Part shown: in pieces, positions 42,032-49,537 of the stretch | Layout: each line of letters begins with the position of its first letter | Position numbering within the stretch: position 1 is the first letter of the stretch | Notes under the pieces: generated by a model | Databases searched by the model: none | What the model was told of the DNA's origin: nothing | Seen by the model: the letters and a program-made list of their open reading frames with translations, nothing else | Position numbers and translations under genes: made by a program | NCBI RefSeq assembly: GCF_001509485.1 | Contig: NZ_LLZI01000169.1 | Coordinates: forward strand, 7,547-71,546 | Reading direction: 5' to 3' | Length of the DNA: 64,000 bases | Source: Streptomyces sp. NRRL F-4489 | GTDB taxonomy: Bacteria > Actinomycetota > Actinomycetes > Streptomycetales > Streptomycetaceae

Positions 42032-44272
42032 GTGAGCGCAGCAACGGACACCACTCCCACCCCGCGGGTCCCGGGCGACGCCCCGTACGCGCCCCCGCCG
42101 AGCGGGCCGGACGGGGTGCTCGACGGGCTCGACCCCGAGCAGCGCGAGGTCGCCACCGCGCTGCACGGCCCGGTCTGCGTGCTGGCCGGCGCCGGCACGG
42201 GCAAGACCCGCGCCATCACCCACCGCATCGCCTACGGCGTCCGGGCCGGCATCCTCCAGCCCGCCAGTGTGCTCGCCGTCACCTTCACCGCCCGCGCGGC
42301 CGGCGAGATGCGCGGCCGGCTCCGGCAGCTCGGCGCCACCGGAGTCCAGGCCCGCACGTTCCACTCCGCGGCCCTGCGCCAGCTCCAGTTCTTCTGGCCG
42401 CGCGCGGTCGGCGGCGAGCTGCCCCGGCTGCTGGACCGCAAGGGCCCGCTCGTCGCCGAGGCCGCCGCCCGCTGCCGCCTCCGCCTGGACCGCAACGAGC
42501 TGCGCGACGCCACCGCCGAGATCGAGTGGTCCAAGGTCACCCAGACGGTGCCCGCCGACTATCCCGCCGCGGTCGCCAAGGCCGGCCGCGAGGCGCCCCG
42601 CGACCCGGCCGAGCTCGGGCAGATATACGCCACGTACGAGCAGCTCAAGCGGGAGCGCGGCAGCATCGACTTCGAGGACGTGCTGCTGCTCACCGTCGGC
42701 GTCCTCCAGGACCGCCACGACATCGCCGAGCAGGTCCGCGCCCAGTACCAGCACTTCGTCGTCGACGAGTACCAGGACGTCAGCCCCCTCCAGCAGCGGC
42801 TGCTGGAGCTGTGGCTGGGCGACCGCGACAGCCTGTGCGTGGTCGGCGACGCCAGCCAGACCATCTACAGCTTCACCGGGGCCACCCCCGACCACCTCCT
42901 GGACTTCCGCGCCCGCCATCCGCACGCCACGGTCGTCCGCCTCGTCCGCGACTACCGCTCCACCCCTCAGGTCGTCCACCTCGCCAACGGCCTGCTGGCG
43001 CGCGCCCGCGGCCGGGCCGCCGAGCACCGCCTGGAGCTGGTCTCCCAGCGCGAGCCCGGCCCCGAGCCGGCCTTCACCGAGTACGCCGACGAGCCCGCCG
43101 AGGCCGAGGGCACCGCCCGCCGGATCCGCGAGCTGATCGACGCCGGCGTCCCGGCCGGCCAGATCGCCGTCCTGTTCCGCATCAACGCCCAGTCCGAGGT
43201 CTACGAGCAGGCCCTCGCCGACGCCGGCGTCCCGTATCAGCTGCGTGGCGCCGAGCGGTTCTTCGAGCGCCCCGAGGTGCGCGAGGCCGGCGTCAAGCTC
43301 CGCGGCGCGGCCCGCTTCGGCGCCAACGACACCCTCCTCGACGGCGTCGCGGACCTCCCGTCCGAGGTGCGCGCGGTGCTCAGCGACATGGGCTGGACCG
43401 ACCGCCCGCCGGCCGGCTCCGGCGCGGTCCGCGACCGCTGGGAGTCGCTCGCCGCCCTCGTCCGGCTCGCCGAGGACTTCGCCCGGGCCCGGCCCGGCGC
43501 CACCCTCGCCGACCTGGTCACCGAGCTGGACGAGCGGGCCGCCGCCCAGCACGCCCCCACCGTCGAGGGCGTCACCCTCGCCTCGCTGCACGCCGCCAAG
43601 GGCCTGGAGTGGGACGCGGTCTTCCTCGTCGGCCTCACCGAGGGCATGCTCCCGATCCACCACGCCCGCACCGACGAGCAGATCGAGGAGGAGCGCCGGC
43701 TGCTCTACGTCGGTATCACCCGCGCCCGCCGCCACCTCGCGCTGTCCTGGTCGCTGGCCCGCTCACCCGGCGGCCGGCCCTCCCGGGGCGCCAGCCGCTT
43801 CCTGGACGGCCTGCGGACCGGCTCCGGTACGGCGGCCGCGTACCGCCGCGCCGCGGGCGGGCCCACCGGCGGCGTGGAGCGCGGCCGGACCGCCGCGGCG
43901 CCCGGCCGGCCCCAGCGGGCCCAGCGCCGCCCGGCCCGCTGCCGGGTCTGCCGCCGCACGCTCACCGACCCCGGTGAGATGAAGCTGATGCGCTGCGAGG
44001 ACTGCCCCTCCGAGCTGGACGAGGCGCTGTACGAGCGGCTGCGGGACTGGCGCGCCGAGCAGGCCGCCCGCACCCGGCAGCCCGCCTACTGCGTCTTCAC
44101 CGACAAGACGCTGATGGCCATCGCCGAGGCGGTCCCGGCGACCGCCGAGGAGCTGGCCGTGATCCCCGGTGTGGTGCGCCGCAAGCTGGACCGCTTCGGC
44201 GCCGAGGTGCTGGCGCTCTGCGCCGGCGCGGAGAGCCCGGAAAAGCCGCCGGAAAACTCGTCGGAAAAATAG
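42032..44272 (+). CDS. uvrD2: UvrD2-type DNA helicase with HRDC domain
   Basis: Encodes 746 residues. The SF1 motor has VLAGAGTGKTRA (Walker A), VVDEYQDVSPLQQ (motif II), VVGDASQTIYSFTGA (motif III), LHAAKGLEWDAVFLVGL (motif V) and YVGITRARRHLALSW (motif VI). Next come a tetracysteine pair (CRVCRR and CEDC, about 620-650) and a C-terminal HRDC domain (about 650-735), the layout of mycobacterial UvrD2. Such helicases unwind 3'-tailed DNA in repair. The GTG at 42032 has no ribosome site but lies 6 bases after CAGCAT, a CANNNT box, so it may be leaderless. The stop codon overlaps the wblC promoter. Confidence 0.93.
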   Translation: MSAATDTTPTPRVPGDAPYAPPPSGPDGVLDGLDPEQREVATALHGPVCVLAGAGTGKTRAITHRIAYGVRAGILQPASVLAVTFTARAAGEMRGRLRQLGATGVQARTFHSAALRQLQFFWPRAVGGELPRLLDRKGPLVAEAAARCRLRLDRNELRDATAEIEWSKVTQTVPADYPAAVAKAGREAPRDPAELGQIYATYEQLKRERGSIDFEDVLLLTVGVLQDRHDIAEQVRAQYQHFVVDEYQDVSPLQQRLLELWLGDRDSLCVVGDASQTIYSFTGATPDHLLDFRARHPHATVVRLVRDYRSTPQVVHLANGLLARARGRAAEHRLELVSQREPGPEPAFTEYADEPAEAEGTARRIRELIDAGVPAGQIAVLFRINAQSEVYEQALADAGVPYQLRGAERFFERPEVREAGVKLRGAARFGANDTLLDGVADLPSEVRAVLSDMGWTDRPPAGSGAVRDRWESLAALVRLAEDFARARPGATLADLVTELDERAAAQHAPTVEGVTLASLHAAKGLEWDAVFLVGLTEGMLPIHHARTDEQIEEERRLLYVGITRARRHLALSWSLARSPGGRPSRGASRFLDGLRTGSGTAAAYRRAAGGPTGGVERGRTAAAPGRPQRAQRRPARCRVCRRTLTDPGEMKLMRCEDCPSELDEALYERLRDWRAEQAARTRQPAYCVFTDKTLMAIAEAVPATAEELAVIPGVVRRKLDRFGAEVLALCAGAESPEKPPENSSEK

Positions 44273-44303
44273 TTTGCGCGCGCGGAGCGCATCCCCATAG
44301 CCT
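44265..44303 (+). promoter_or_regulatory. WhiB7/WblC-dependent promoter
   Basis: An A/T run AAAAATAG (44265-44272, including the uvrD2 stop codon) lies just before -35 TTGCGC (44274-44279). After 18 bases comes -10 TAGCCT (44298-44303). An A/T-rich box abutting a TTG-type -35 is the known recognition pattern of WhiB7, so wblC should activate itself. Transcription would start near 44310, giving a leader of about 555 bases. Confidence 0.75.
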
Positions 44304-44416
44304 TCGGAAGCGACGGAAACGACGGAACTTCCGGGATCCGATCACTCCGTGCTGTACTTGAACACCCAGGACCGGGTGCGTACCGGTCCCCGAGACGCCG
44401 AGAGGAGGCGAGCCCA

Positions 44417-44746
44417 GTGATCAGCTTCATCGAGACCAACAAAATGACCGATCTCTCGGTCGTCGCCCCCTGCGCTCTCGACGCCTCGCTCCTTGGCACC
44501 GGTCTGTCCGGCTCCGGCCGCCTGTCCGGTACCGAGGTCGTTCGTCCCGGCGCCCCTGCCGTCCTGACGGCCGGTGAGCGGGTCGAGCGACCGACCGAGG
44601 CACCCGCGGCAGCGGTAGCGACGGCGGCGGCGAACGCCTTTGCCTTCGCGGCGGCGGCCAATGGTGCCGAATCCCGGAAGCAGTACGAGCAGCAGCATGA
44701 CATGTGGGCCTACCGCGGCCTCGAACCCTGGAGAGATCCATCCTGA
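44417..44746 (+). CDS. upstream ORF in the wblC leader, 109 aa
   Basis: Encodes 109 residues starting MISFIETNKMTDLSVVAPC and ending in MWAYRGLEPWRDPS. It is Ala/Val/Thr-rich, with no domain or membrane segment. GAGGAGG lies 9 bases before the GTG, a strong ribosome site, so it is probably translated. Its last codons carry the segment that can pair with the wblC terminator arm, and its stop codon sits in a small hairpin 25 bases before the attenuator. It may therefore act as the ribosome-sensing leader ORF; an internal ATG at 44702 could give a 14-residue leader peptide instead. A separate protein function is not excluded. Confidence 0.6.
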   Translation: MISFIETNKMTDLSVVAPCALDASLLGTGLSGSGRLSGTEVVRPGAPAVLTAGERVERPTEAPAAAVATAAANAFAFAAAANGAESRKQYEQQHDMWAYRGLEPWRDPS

Positions 44747-44813
44747 TCGGCGATCAGGTCGGCACCTTCCAGGGCCGCGGAACCCACACCGGGATCCGCG
44801 GTCCTTTTGTTTT
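44713..44813 (+). promoter_or_regulatory. transcription attenuator of wblC (antiterminator/terminator)
   Basis: The terminator is a 10-bp stem, GGGCCGCGGA (44772-44781) with TCCGCGGTCC (44795-44804), followed by TTTTGTTTT (44805-44813). CCGCGGCC at 44713-44720, inside the upstream ORF, is fully complementary to GGCCGCGG (44773-44780) in the terminator's left arm, so the two structures exclude each other. CCTGATC-GGC-GATCAGG (44742-44758) forms a third hairpin over the ORF's stop codon. Free ribosome movement would cover 44713-44720 and allow termination; stalling or loss of ribosomes upstream would free it and let wblC be read. Confidence 0.8.
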
Positions 44814-44865
44814 GCCCAACCCGCCCGCCACCAGTGGGCCGGAACAGACGAGGAAACACACCACC

Positions 44866-45219
44866 GTGCAACTCACCACGCACACCCCGTCCGTAGCCAC
44901 CGACCTGATCCCTCCGCCCGACCCCCAGGAGAACGCCTTGCTGCCCCTCACCGAGCTCGACGACGAGATCGACCGCCTCGGCACCGCCGTCCCCTGCCGC
45001 ACGTACGACCCCGAGGTCTTCTTCGCGGAGTCCCCGGCCGACGTCGAGTACGCCAAGACCCTCTGCCAGACCTGCCCGGTGCGCGAGGCGTGCCTGGCCG
45101 GTGCCAAGGAGCGCCGCGAGCCGTGGGGCGTGTGGGGCGGTGAGCTCTTCGTCCAGGGCGTTGTCGTCCCGCGGAAGCGCCCCCGTGGCCGTCCGCGCAA
45201 GAACCCGGTCGTGGCATGA
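44866..45219 (+). CDS. wblC: WhiB7/WblC antibiotic-resistance regulator
   Basis: Encodes 117 residues. The WhiB Fe-S domain has Cys44, Cys67, Cys70 and Cys76 (PCRTYDPEVFF and CQTCPVREAC), then the turn EPWGVWGGE, and a C-terminal AT-hook RKRPRGRPRKN (103-113) that identifies the WhiB7 subclass. WhiB7 binds the primary sigma factor and A/T-rich promoters and activates many ribosome-protection, efflux and drug-modification genes. GAGGAAA lies 9 bases before the GTG. It is controlled by a self-type promoter and an attenuator (see those entries). The next gene starts close downstream. Confidence 0.95.
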   Translation: MQLTTHTPSVATDLIPPPDPQENALLPLTELDDEIDRLGTAVPCRTYDPEVFFAESPADVEYAKTLCQTCPVREACLAGAKERREPWGVWGGELFVQGVVVPRKRPRGRPRKNPVVA

Positions 45220-45284
45220 ACACCGCGCGCACAGGAACGATCGACCATCCCCTCACCCGGGACCCCCAGAAGCAGGACCCAGCG

Positions 45285-45533
45285 ATGAACCCGACTCTCA
45301 CCGAAACCCCCGCCCCCGTGAACACCGGCGCCCTGAAGTCGCGCCAGAACAGGAACCTCGCCATGCAACTCATGCCAGAAGCCCTGGCCAGGGCCCATGT
45401 CCAACAACGCCTCCAAGAGGCCGAGTCGGAACGCAGGGGGCACCGGCTCGCCGCCGCGCGGCGGATGCAGCGGCGCGCCGAGCGCGCGTCGCTGCGCGCC
45501 CGCCGCGCGCTGGCCATGGCCGTGATGCAGTGA
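45285..45533 (+). CDS. basic helical protein downstream of wblC, 82 aa
   Basis: Encodes 82 residues, MNPTLTETPAPVNTGALKSRQNRNLAMQLMPEALARAHV followed by a long basic amphipathic helix (RAERASLRARRALAMAVMQ). The repeated Arg/Ala pattern suggests RNA, DNA or ribosome binding, but no domain is recognised. The ATG at 45285 follows an AGGA site. An in-frame ATG at 45216 overlaps the wblC stop codon and would add 23 residues, giving direct coupling. A strong hairpin follows, so wblC and this gene end as one unit. Confidence 0.65.
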   Translation: MNPTLTETPAPVNTGALKSRQNRNLAMQLMPEALARAHVQQRLQEAESERRGHRLAAARRMQRRAERASLRARRALAMAVMQ

Positions 45534-45571
45534 CCGGCCGGACCGGCACCGCGCACTGAGGCACCGCCACC

Positions 45572-45606
45572 CACGGGGTCCGTCCGTCCACCGGACGGGC
45601 CCCGTG
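45572..45606 (+). terminator. terminator of the wblC operon
   Basis: A 15-bp stem (45572-45586 with 45592-45606, one G-U pair) and a 5-base loop follow the 82-aa gene. Confidence 0.7.
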
Positions 45607-45641
45607 CTGCGTTGCGTCCCGTTTCCCGGCATCTGCGGGGA

Positions 45642-45647
45642 TATCGT
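45642..45647 (+). promoter_or_regulatory. leaderless -10 element TATCGT
   Basis: TATCGT ends 6 bases before the GTG at 45654; no ribosome site is visible. Confidence 0.55.
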
Positions 45648-45653
45648 CGGACG

Positions 45654-45851
45654 GTGGACCAGATGACGCATCAACAGGCGGAGTTGACCTCCGACACCAC
45701 GGTGTGTGCCCGCTGCGGCGCGGTGGCCGAGGGCACCCCGCCGACCTGGACCTGCTCGGTGGAGAACGGCGAGCGCCGCTACTTCTGCGACGACTGCGCC
45801 CGCGACAACATCCGCGCCATCGAGGGGCGGCTGGACTCCAGCTGGTGGTAG
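45654..45851 (+). CDS. small zinc-ribbon protein, 65 aa
   Basis: Encodes 65 residues with two CxxC pairs: VCARCGAVAEG and FCDDCARDNIRAIEGRLD, about 25 residues apart, forming a likely zinc ribbon. The protein ends in SSWW. No enzyme motif is present; it may act as an adaptor or nucleic-acid binder. The GTG at 45654 is preferred because TATCGT is 6 bases upstream; ATG 45663 is the alternative. It converges with the AarF-like gene. Confidence 0.78.
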   Translation: MDQMTHQQAELTSDTTVCARCGAVAEGTPPTWTCSVENGERRYFCDDCARDNIRAIEGRLDSSWW

Positions 45852-45974
45852 CCGGGGCGGGCCCGCGGCCGGTGACCGGCCGGAGCCGGGAGCGGTACGC
45901 GGCCCCGGGCTCGACTCAGCTCGGGGTCGGGCGCGGCTCCCGGCCCGGCGCGGGGCGCGGCTCCCGGCCCGGGG

Positions 45975-47423
45975 TCAGGCCGGACTGGCGGCTGCCGGGC
46001 TCCCGGCCGCGTCGTCCGCGTCCGGCTCCGGCCCGGCCGCCTCCGGCACATCCGCGTCGTGCCCGTCCGCGTCGGCCTCCTCCGGCTCCGGCAGGAAGCC
46101 CGGCATCCACGCCTCCAGCTCGTCGCGCAGCCGGACCGTGGCGCCCAGCTGGCACAGCACCCCGATCGTGCTCAGCGTCACCCGGTGTATCAGGAGGTAG
46201 GCGGGCGGCAGATTGAGCTGCTTGGCCAGCTGGTACGCGGGGGAGCGGGGATCGCCGATCCGGGCCGCCTGCCGGCGCATCCAGTCCCGGGCGAACGGGA
46301 ACGCCGCCATCCGCGCGGGCTCGATGATCGGCAGCAGATAGTCCAGCACCGCGTCCGGATCCAGCTCCACCGACTCCTTGACGAAGCCCTCCGCGCACAG
46401 CATGCGGTAGACCGCGTCGGCCTCGCCGTCCAGCGCCAGCCGCAGTGAGGCGCCGATCGTCGGCGGCAGCCCGTCCGGCAGCCGGTCGACCGTGCCGAAG
46501 TCCAGTACGCCCAGCCGCCAGCCGGACACCGGCCCGTCCGGATCGGCGCCGGGCACCAGCCGGAAGTTGCCCGGATGCGGATCGGCGTGCAGCAGGCCCG
46601 TCCGCGCCGGTCCGGAGAAGAGGAAGCGGGCCAGCAGCTGCCCGGCGCGGTCCCGCTGCTCCTCCGTACCGCCGGCGATCACCTCGGACAGCGGCACCCC
46701 CGCCAGCCACTCCGTCACCAGCACCTGCTCGCCCTGGTGCACCACGGCCGGCACCACGACATCCGGATCGCCGGCGAACTCCTCGGCGTGCGCCTGCTGG
46801 GCCTCGGCCTCCAGGGCGTAGTCCAGCTCCTCCGCGACCCGGTCGCGCAGCTCGGCGATGAGCGGCTTGAGGTCCATGCCCGGGATCAGCGGCCCCAGCA
46901 GCCGCGCGAACCGGCTCAGCTGCGCCAGATCCGACAGCAGCGCCCGACCGGCCCCCGGATACTGCACCTTGACGGCCACCTCGCGGCCGTCGTGCCACAC
47001 ACCCCGGTGCACCTGCCCGATCGACGCCGCGGCGGCCGGCTTGTCCTCGAACTCCTCGAACAGCTCCCGCCAGTCCGCGCCCAGCCGCTCGGCCAGCACC
47101 GCGTGCACCGTGCTCGTCGGCATCGGCGGCGCCGCCTCCTGAAGCTTCGTCAGCGCCGCGCGGTACGGGCCGGCGATCTCCTCGGGCAGCGCCGACTCGA
47201 AGACCGACAGCGCCTGGCCGAACTTCATCGCACCGCCCTTCAGCTCACCGAGCACCTTGAAGAGCTGCTCGGCGGTGCGCTGTTGGAGCTCCCGGCCGAC
47301 GATCTCGGCGGACCGGCCGCCGAGCCGCTTGCCCAGGCCCCAGGTGGCACGGCCGGCGAACCCCAGTGGCAGCGCGGCCAGCTTGGCGGTGCGGGTGACC
47401 GCCTTGCGGGGAAGATCAGACAT
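45975..47423 (-). CDS. AarF/ABC1/UbiB-family kinase-like protein
   Basis: Encodes 482 residues. UbiB-family hallmarks are present: KFGQALS (KxGQ inhibitory motif, near residue 67), AAAASIGQVHRG (Ala-rich nucleotide loop), VAVKVQYPG (Lys), EELDYALEAEAQ, LLHADPHPGNF (catalytic loop) and LDFGTVD (metal site). The tail is acidic and disordered. Unlike mitochondrial and E. coli members there is no clear C-terminal membrane helix. ABC1 proteins bind ATP and help lipid/quinone metabolism; its role here is not known. It is positional ortholog of Rv3197 beside whiB7. It lies 35 bases after the ThiF-like gene on the same strand. Confidence 0.9.
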   Translation of the reverse strand: MSDLPRKAVTRTAKLAALPLGFAGRATWGLGKRLGGRSAEIVGRELQQRTAEQLFKVLGELKGGAMKFGQALSVFESALPEEIAGPYRAALTKLQEAAPPMPTSTVHAVLAERLGADWRELFEEFEDKPAAAASIGQVHRGVWHDGREVAVKVQYPGAGRALLSDLAQLSRFARLLGPLIPGMDLKPLIAELRDRVAEELDYALEAEAQQAHAEEFAGDPDVVVPAVVHQGEQVLVTEWLAGVPLSEVIAGGTEEQRDRAGQLLARFLFSGPARTGLLHADPHPGNFRLVPGADPDGPVSGWRLGVLDFGTVDRLPDGLPPTIGASLRLALDGEADAVYRMLCAEGFVKESVELDPDAVLDYLLPIIEPARMAAFPFARDWMRRQAARIGDPRSPAYQLAKQLNLPPAYLLIHRVTLSTIGVLCQLGATVRLRDELEAWMPGFLPEPEEADADGHDADVPEAAGPEPDADDAAGSPAAASPA

Positions 47424-47458
47424 GCGCCCCTCCAACTCACACCGGCCCCCTACCGGGG

Positions 47459-48607
47459 CTACCCCGTCATTGTGGCGTGCCGCGGCCGGGGAACCGAGGC
47501 GTCCGGCGCACCCCGTACGGCGGCGGCCCCGCAGCCGCACTCCGGATGCGGTGCGATCCGCACCGTCCGCACACTCGCACACGGCAGCGGAAGCTCCATC
47601 CGCGCCCCCGCGCACGGCGGCGGCTCCCCGTCGAGGAACGCCAGCGCCTGGACGGCGGCCAGCCCCGCGACCGCCGTCGCCAGCCCCGCGTCGCAGGCCG
47701 GCACCGCCGGCGTCCCGCGCCCCGAACGCCACTGCGCCAGCAGCTGCGGCCAGGCCGGCTCCGCGTCCGTGCGGCGCAGCTCGTCGCAGCCGGCGCAGGC
47801 CGTGACGCCGGGCACCACCAGCGGGCCCACCACCCCCGTGCCCTCCAGCACGCCCGCGTACAGATGCGGGATCCCGGCCGTGAGCAGCGGTTCGGCCAGC
47901 ACCGGATCGGGGGCGTAGGCCCCCAGGCCGTCGCGCGGGGCGACCACCACCAGGGAGATCCCGGGCTCCCCGGACTCGGTGACCGGGCTGCCGGGCCGGG
48001 GCGGATGGCTCCACGGGGACGCCTCCTTGACCAGCCGGCGGGCCGCGTCGCCCCGCCGCTCACCGATCTGCTCCGGCGCCGGCCCGCCGGGGACCACGTC
48101 CCACGGCGCGACCGCGCCGCCGTCCACCACGTCCACCCGGCCGGCGCCCGAGGCCGCCAGCAGCGCCGCGATCTGCGCGCCGACCCGGCCCGCCCCCTTC
48201 ACCTTCACCCGCACCGACCGGCGCGCCCCGATCCGCGCGAGCGGCCCGGCCGTCCGCCCCTGCTGCCGCACCGACAGCGACGCCAGATCCGCCCGCAGCC
48301 GCTCGACGGCCGGGCCGTCCGCCCGCACCGCCGCGTCCACCGCGCCGTCCGCCGCCGGGAGCTCCAGCAGCCCGGCCGCGCCGAGCCGCTCCACCAACCC
48401 GCGCGCCCGCTCCGGCGCCACGTCCAGCCCGGCGGCCGCCTCGATGAGCTGCGGCACCGAGCGCGTGCCGTCGATCAGCCCGAGGAAATACGCGGTCGCC
48501 ATATCGAGCGGGCCGACCACCCGGGCGTGGGCCGGCGCCACCCCGAACCGCACCGTCTCCCGGTCCCGCCAGCCGCGCCGCAGCGCGGGCTTGAGCATCG
48601 GATGCAT
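47459..48607 (-). CDS. orphan E1-like (ThiF/ocin-ThiF type) protein
   Basis: Encodes 382 residues. The N-terminal 110 residues include a winged-helix-like segment (DMATAYFLGLIDGTRSVPQLIEAA). A Rossmann/E1-like domain has VKVKGAGRVGAQIAALLAASG and VDVVDGGAVAPWDV. The later segment VVGPLVVPGVTACAGCDELRRTDAEPAWPQLLAQW closely resembles the peptide-cyclodehydratase partner ('leader peptide-binding') proteins of thiazole/oxazole-modified peptides. Further cysteines (CDAG, CAGA, ECGCG) could bind zinc. The adenylation Arg/Lys set is not clear, so it may not be catalytic. No YcaO partner or precursor peptide is near. Start: ATG 48607 after a GGGGGG run; GTG 48616 is alternative. Confidence 0.75.
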   Translation of the reverse strand: MHPMLKPALRRGWRDRETVRFGVAPAHARVVGPLDMATAYFLGLIDGTRSVPQLIEAAAGLDVAPERARGLVERLGAAGLLELPAADGAVDAAVRADGPAVERLRADLASLSVRQQGRTAGPLARIGARRSVRVKVKGAGRVGAQIAALLAASGAGRVDVVDGGAVAPWDVVPGGPAPEQIGERRGDAARRLVKEASPWSHPPRPGSPVTESGEPGISLVVVAPRDGLGAYAPDPVLAEPLLTAGIPHLYAGVLEGTGVVGPLVVPGVTACAGCDELRRTDAEPAWPQLLAQWRSGRGTPAVPACDAGLATAVAGLAAVQALAFLDGEPPPCAGARMELPLPCASVRTVRIAPHPECGCGAAAVRGAPDASVPRPRHATMTG

Positions 48608-48776
48608 GTCATCCACCCCCCGTTCGTCTCGTCCGGCCCCCAGCATGCTCCGGCCGGCCGACCCGTGCCGGAGTTATCCACAGGCGGCGGGCTTTCGTCG
48701 TACAAAGCGGTGCGCGCCGGGGGCGTTCAGGTGGCGAACCGTCCGTGGTAGCGGGACTTCCCGCCGTGCCAGCGGG

Positions 48777-48782
48777 TAACGT
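48777..48782 (+). promoter_or_regulatory. leaderless -10 element TAACGT
   Basis: TAACGT ends 7 bases before the GTG at 48790; there is no ribosome site. Confidence 0.6.
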
Positions 48783-48789
48783 CGGGCGC

Positions 48790-49401
48790 GTGCCCGCCGA
48801 CCCTTCCCCGCGCGGCCCCGGGGAGACGCCCCTGCGCCGCGCCAGCGACCGCCCGCGAGGGGCCGAGCCGAGCCCGCCGTCGCGCCCGGTGGAGGTGCGC
48901 CGCAGCGCGCGGCGCCGCCGCACGGTCTCCGCGTACCGCGAGGGCGACCGCACCATCGTCCTGATCCCGGCCCGGATGTCGCAGGCCGAGGAGCGGCGCT
49001 GGGTGTCGGTCATGCTGGACAAGCTCGCCGCCCAGGAGAGCAAGCGGATACTGGGCGACGGCGAGCTCGCCGAACGCGCCGAGCGGCTCTCGGAGCAGTA
49101 CCTCGACGGCCGGGCCCGGCCCGCGACGGTCCGCTGGGTCACCAACCAGAACACCCGCTGGGGCTCGTGCACCCCGGCCGAGGGCAGCATCCGCCTCTCG
49201 CACCGCCTCCAGGGCATGCCCGAGTACGTCATCGACTACGTCCTGCTGCACGAGCTGGCGCACCTTCTCGTCCCGGGCCACGGCCCGGAGTTCTGGCGGC
49301 TGCTGGAGTCCTATCCGCGCACCGAACGGGCCCGCGGCTATCTGGAGGGCGTGGTCGCCGCCGACCGGCTGCCGCACCTGCCCGCCGCCCGCCGCCGCTG
49401 A
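48790..49401 (+). CDS. YgjP/SprT-like zinc metallopeptidase
   Basis: Encodes 203 residues. The first 35 are disordered, then a YgjP-type (M48-related) domain: WVTNQNTRWGSCTPAEGSIRLSHRLQGMP, followed by the zinc site YVLLHELAHLLVPGHGPEFW (HExxH plus a downstream His). It is soluble. Related proteins are sometimes linked to DNA-repair proteases (SprT) or nucleotide-metabolism neighbours, but function is unassigned. The GTG is fixed by the TAACGT element 7 bases upstream. Confidence 0.85.
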   Translation: MPADPSPRGPGETPLRRASDRPRGAEPSPPSRPVEVRRSARRRRTVSAYREGDRTIVLIPARMSQAEERRWVSVMLDKLAAQESKRILGDGELAERAERLSEQYLDGRARPATVRWVTNQNTRWGSCTPAEGSIRLSHRLQGMPEYVIDYVLLHELAHLLVPGHGPEFWRLLESYPRTERARGYLEGVVAADRLPHLPAARRR

Positions 49402-49537
49402 CCCACCCGGGTCCGGGTCCCCGGTACGGGCTCCCGGTTCCGGCCGTTCCCCTGCGCGCCCCGGCCCCGCGCCCGGCCGGCGCCGGCCGTTAGCCTGGCG
49501 GGGACAGGGACTTGCGCGCGAGAGCGGGGGAGGGGCG

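Noticed and set aside
44417..44746. 109-codon ORF dismissed as noncoding
   Set aside because: It has a strong ribosome site and leads into the attenuator with a functional-looking end, so it is kept as a probable translated leader ORF, although a protein function is unproven.
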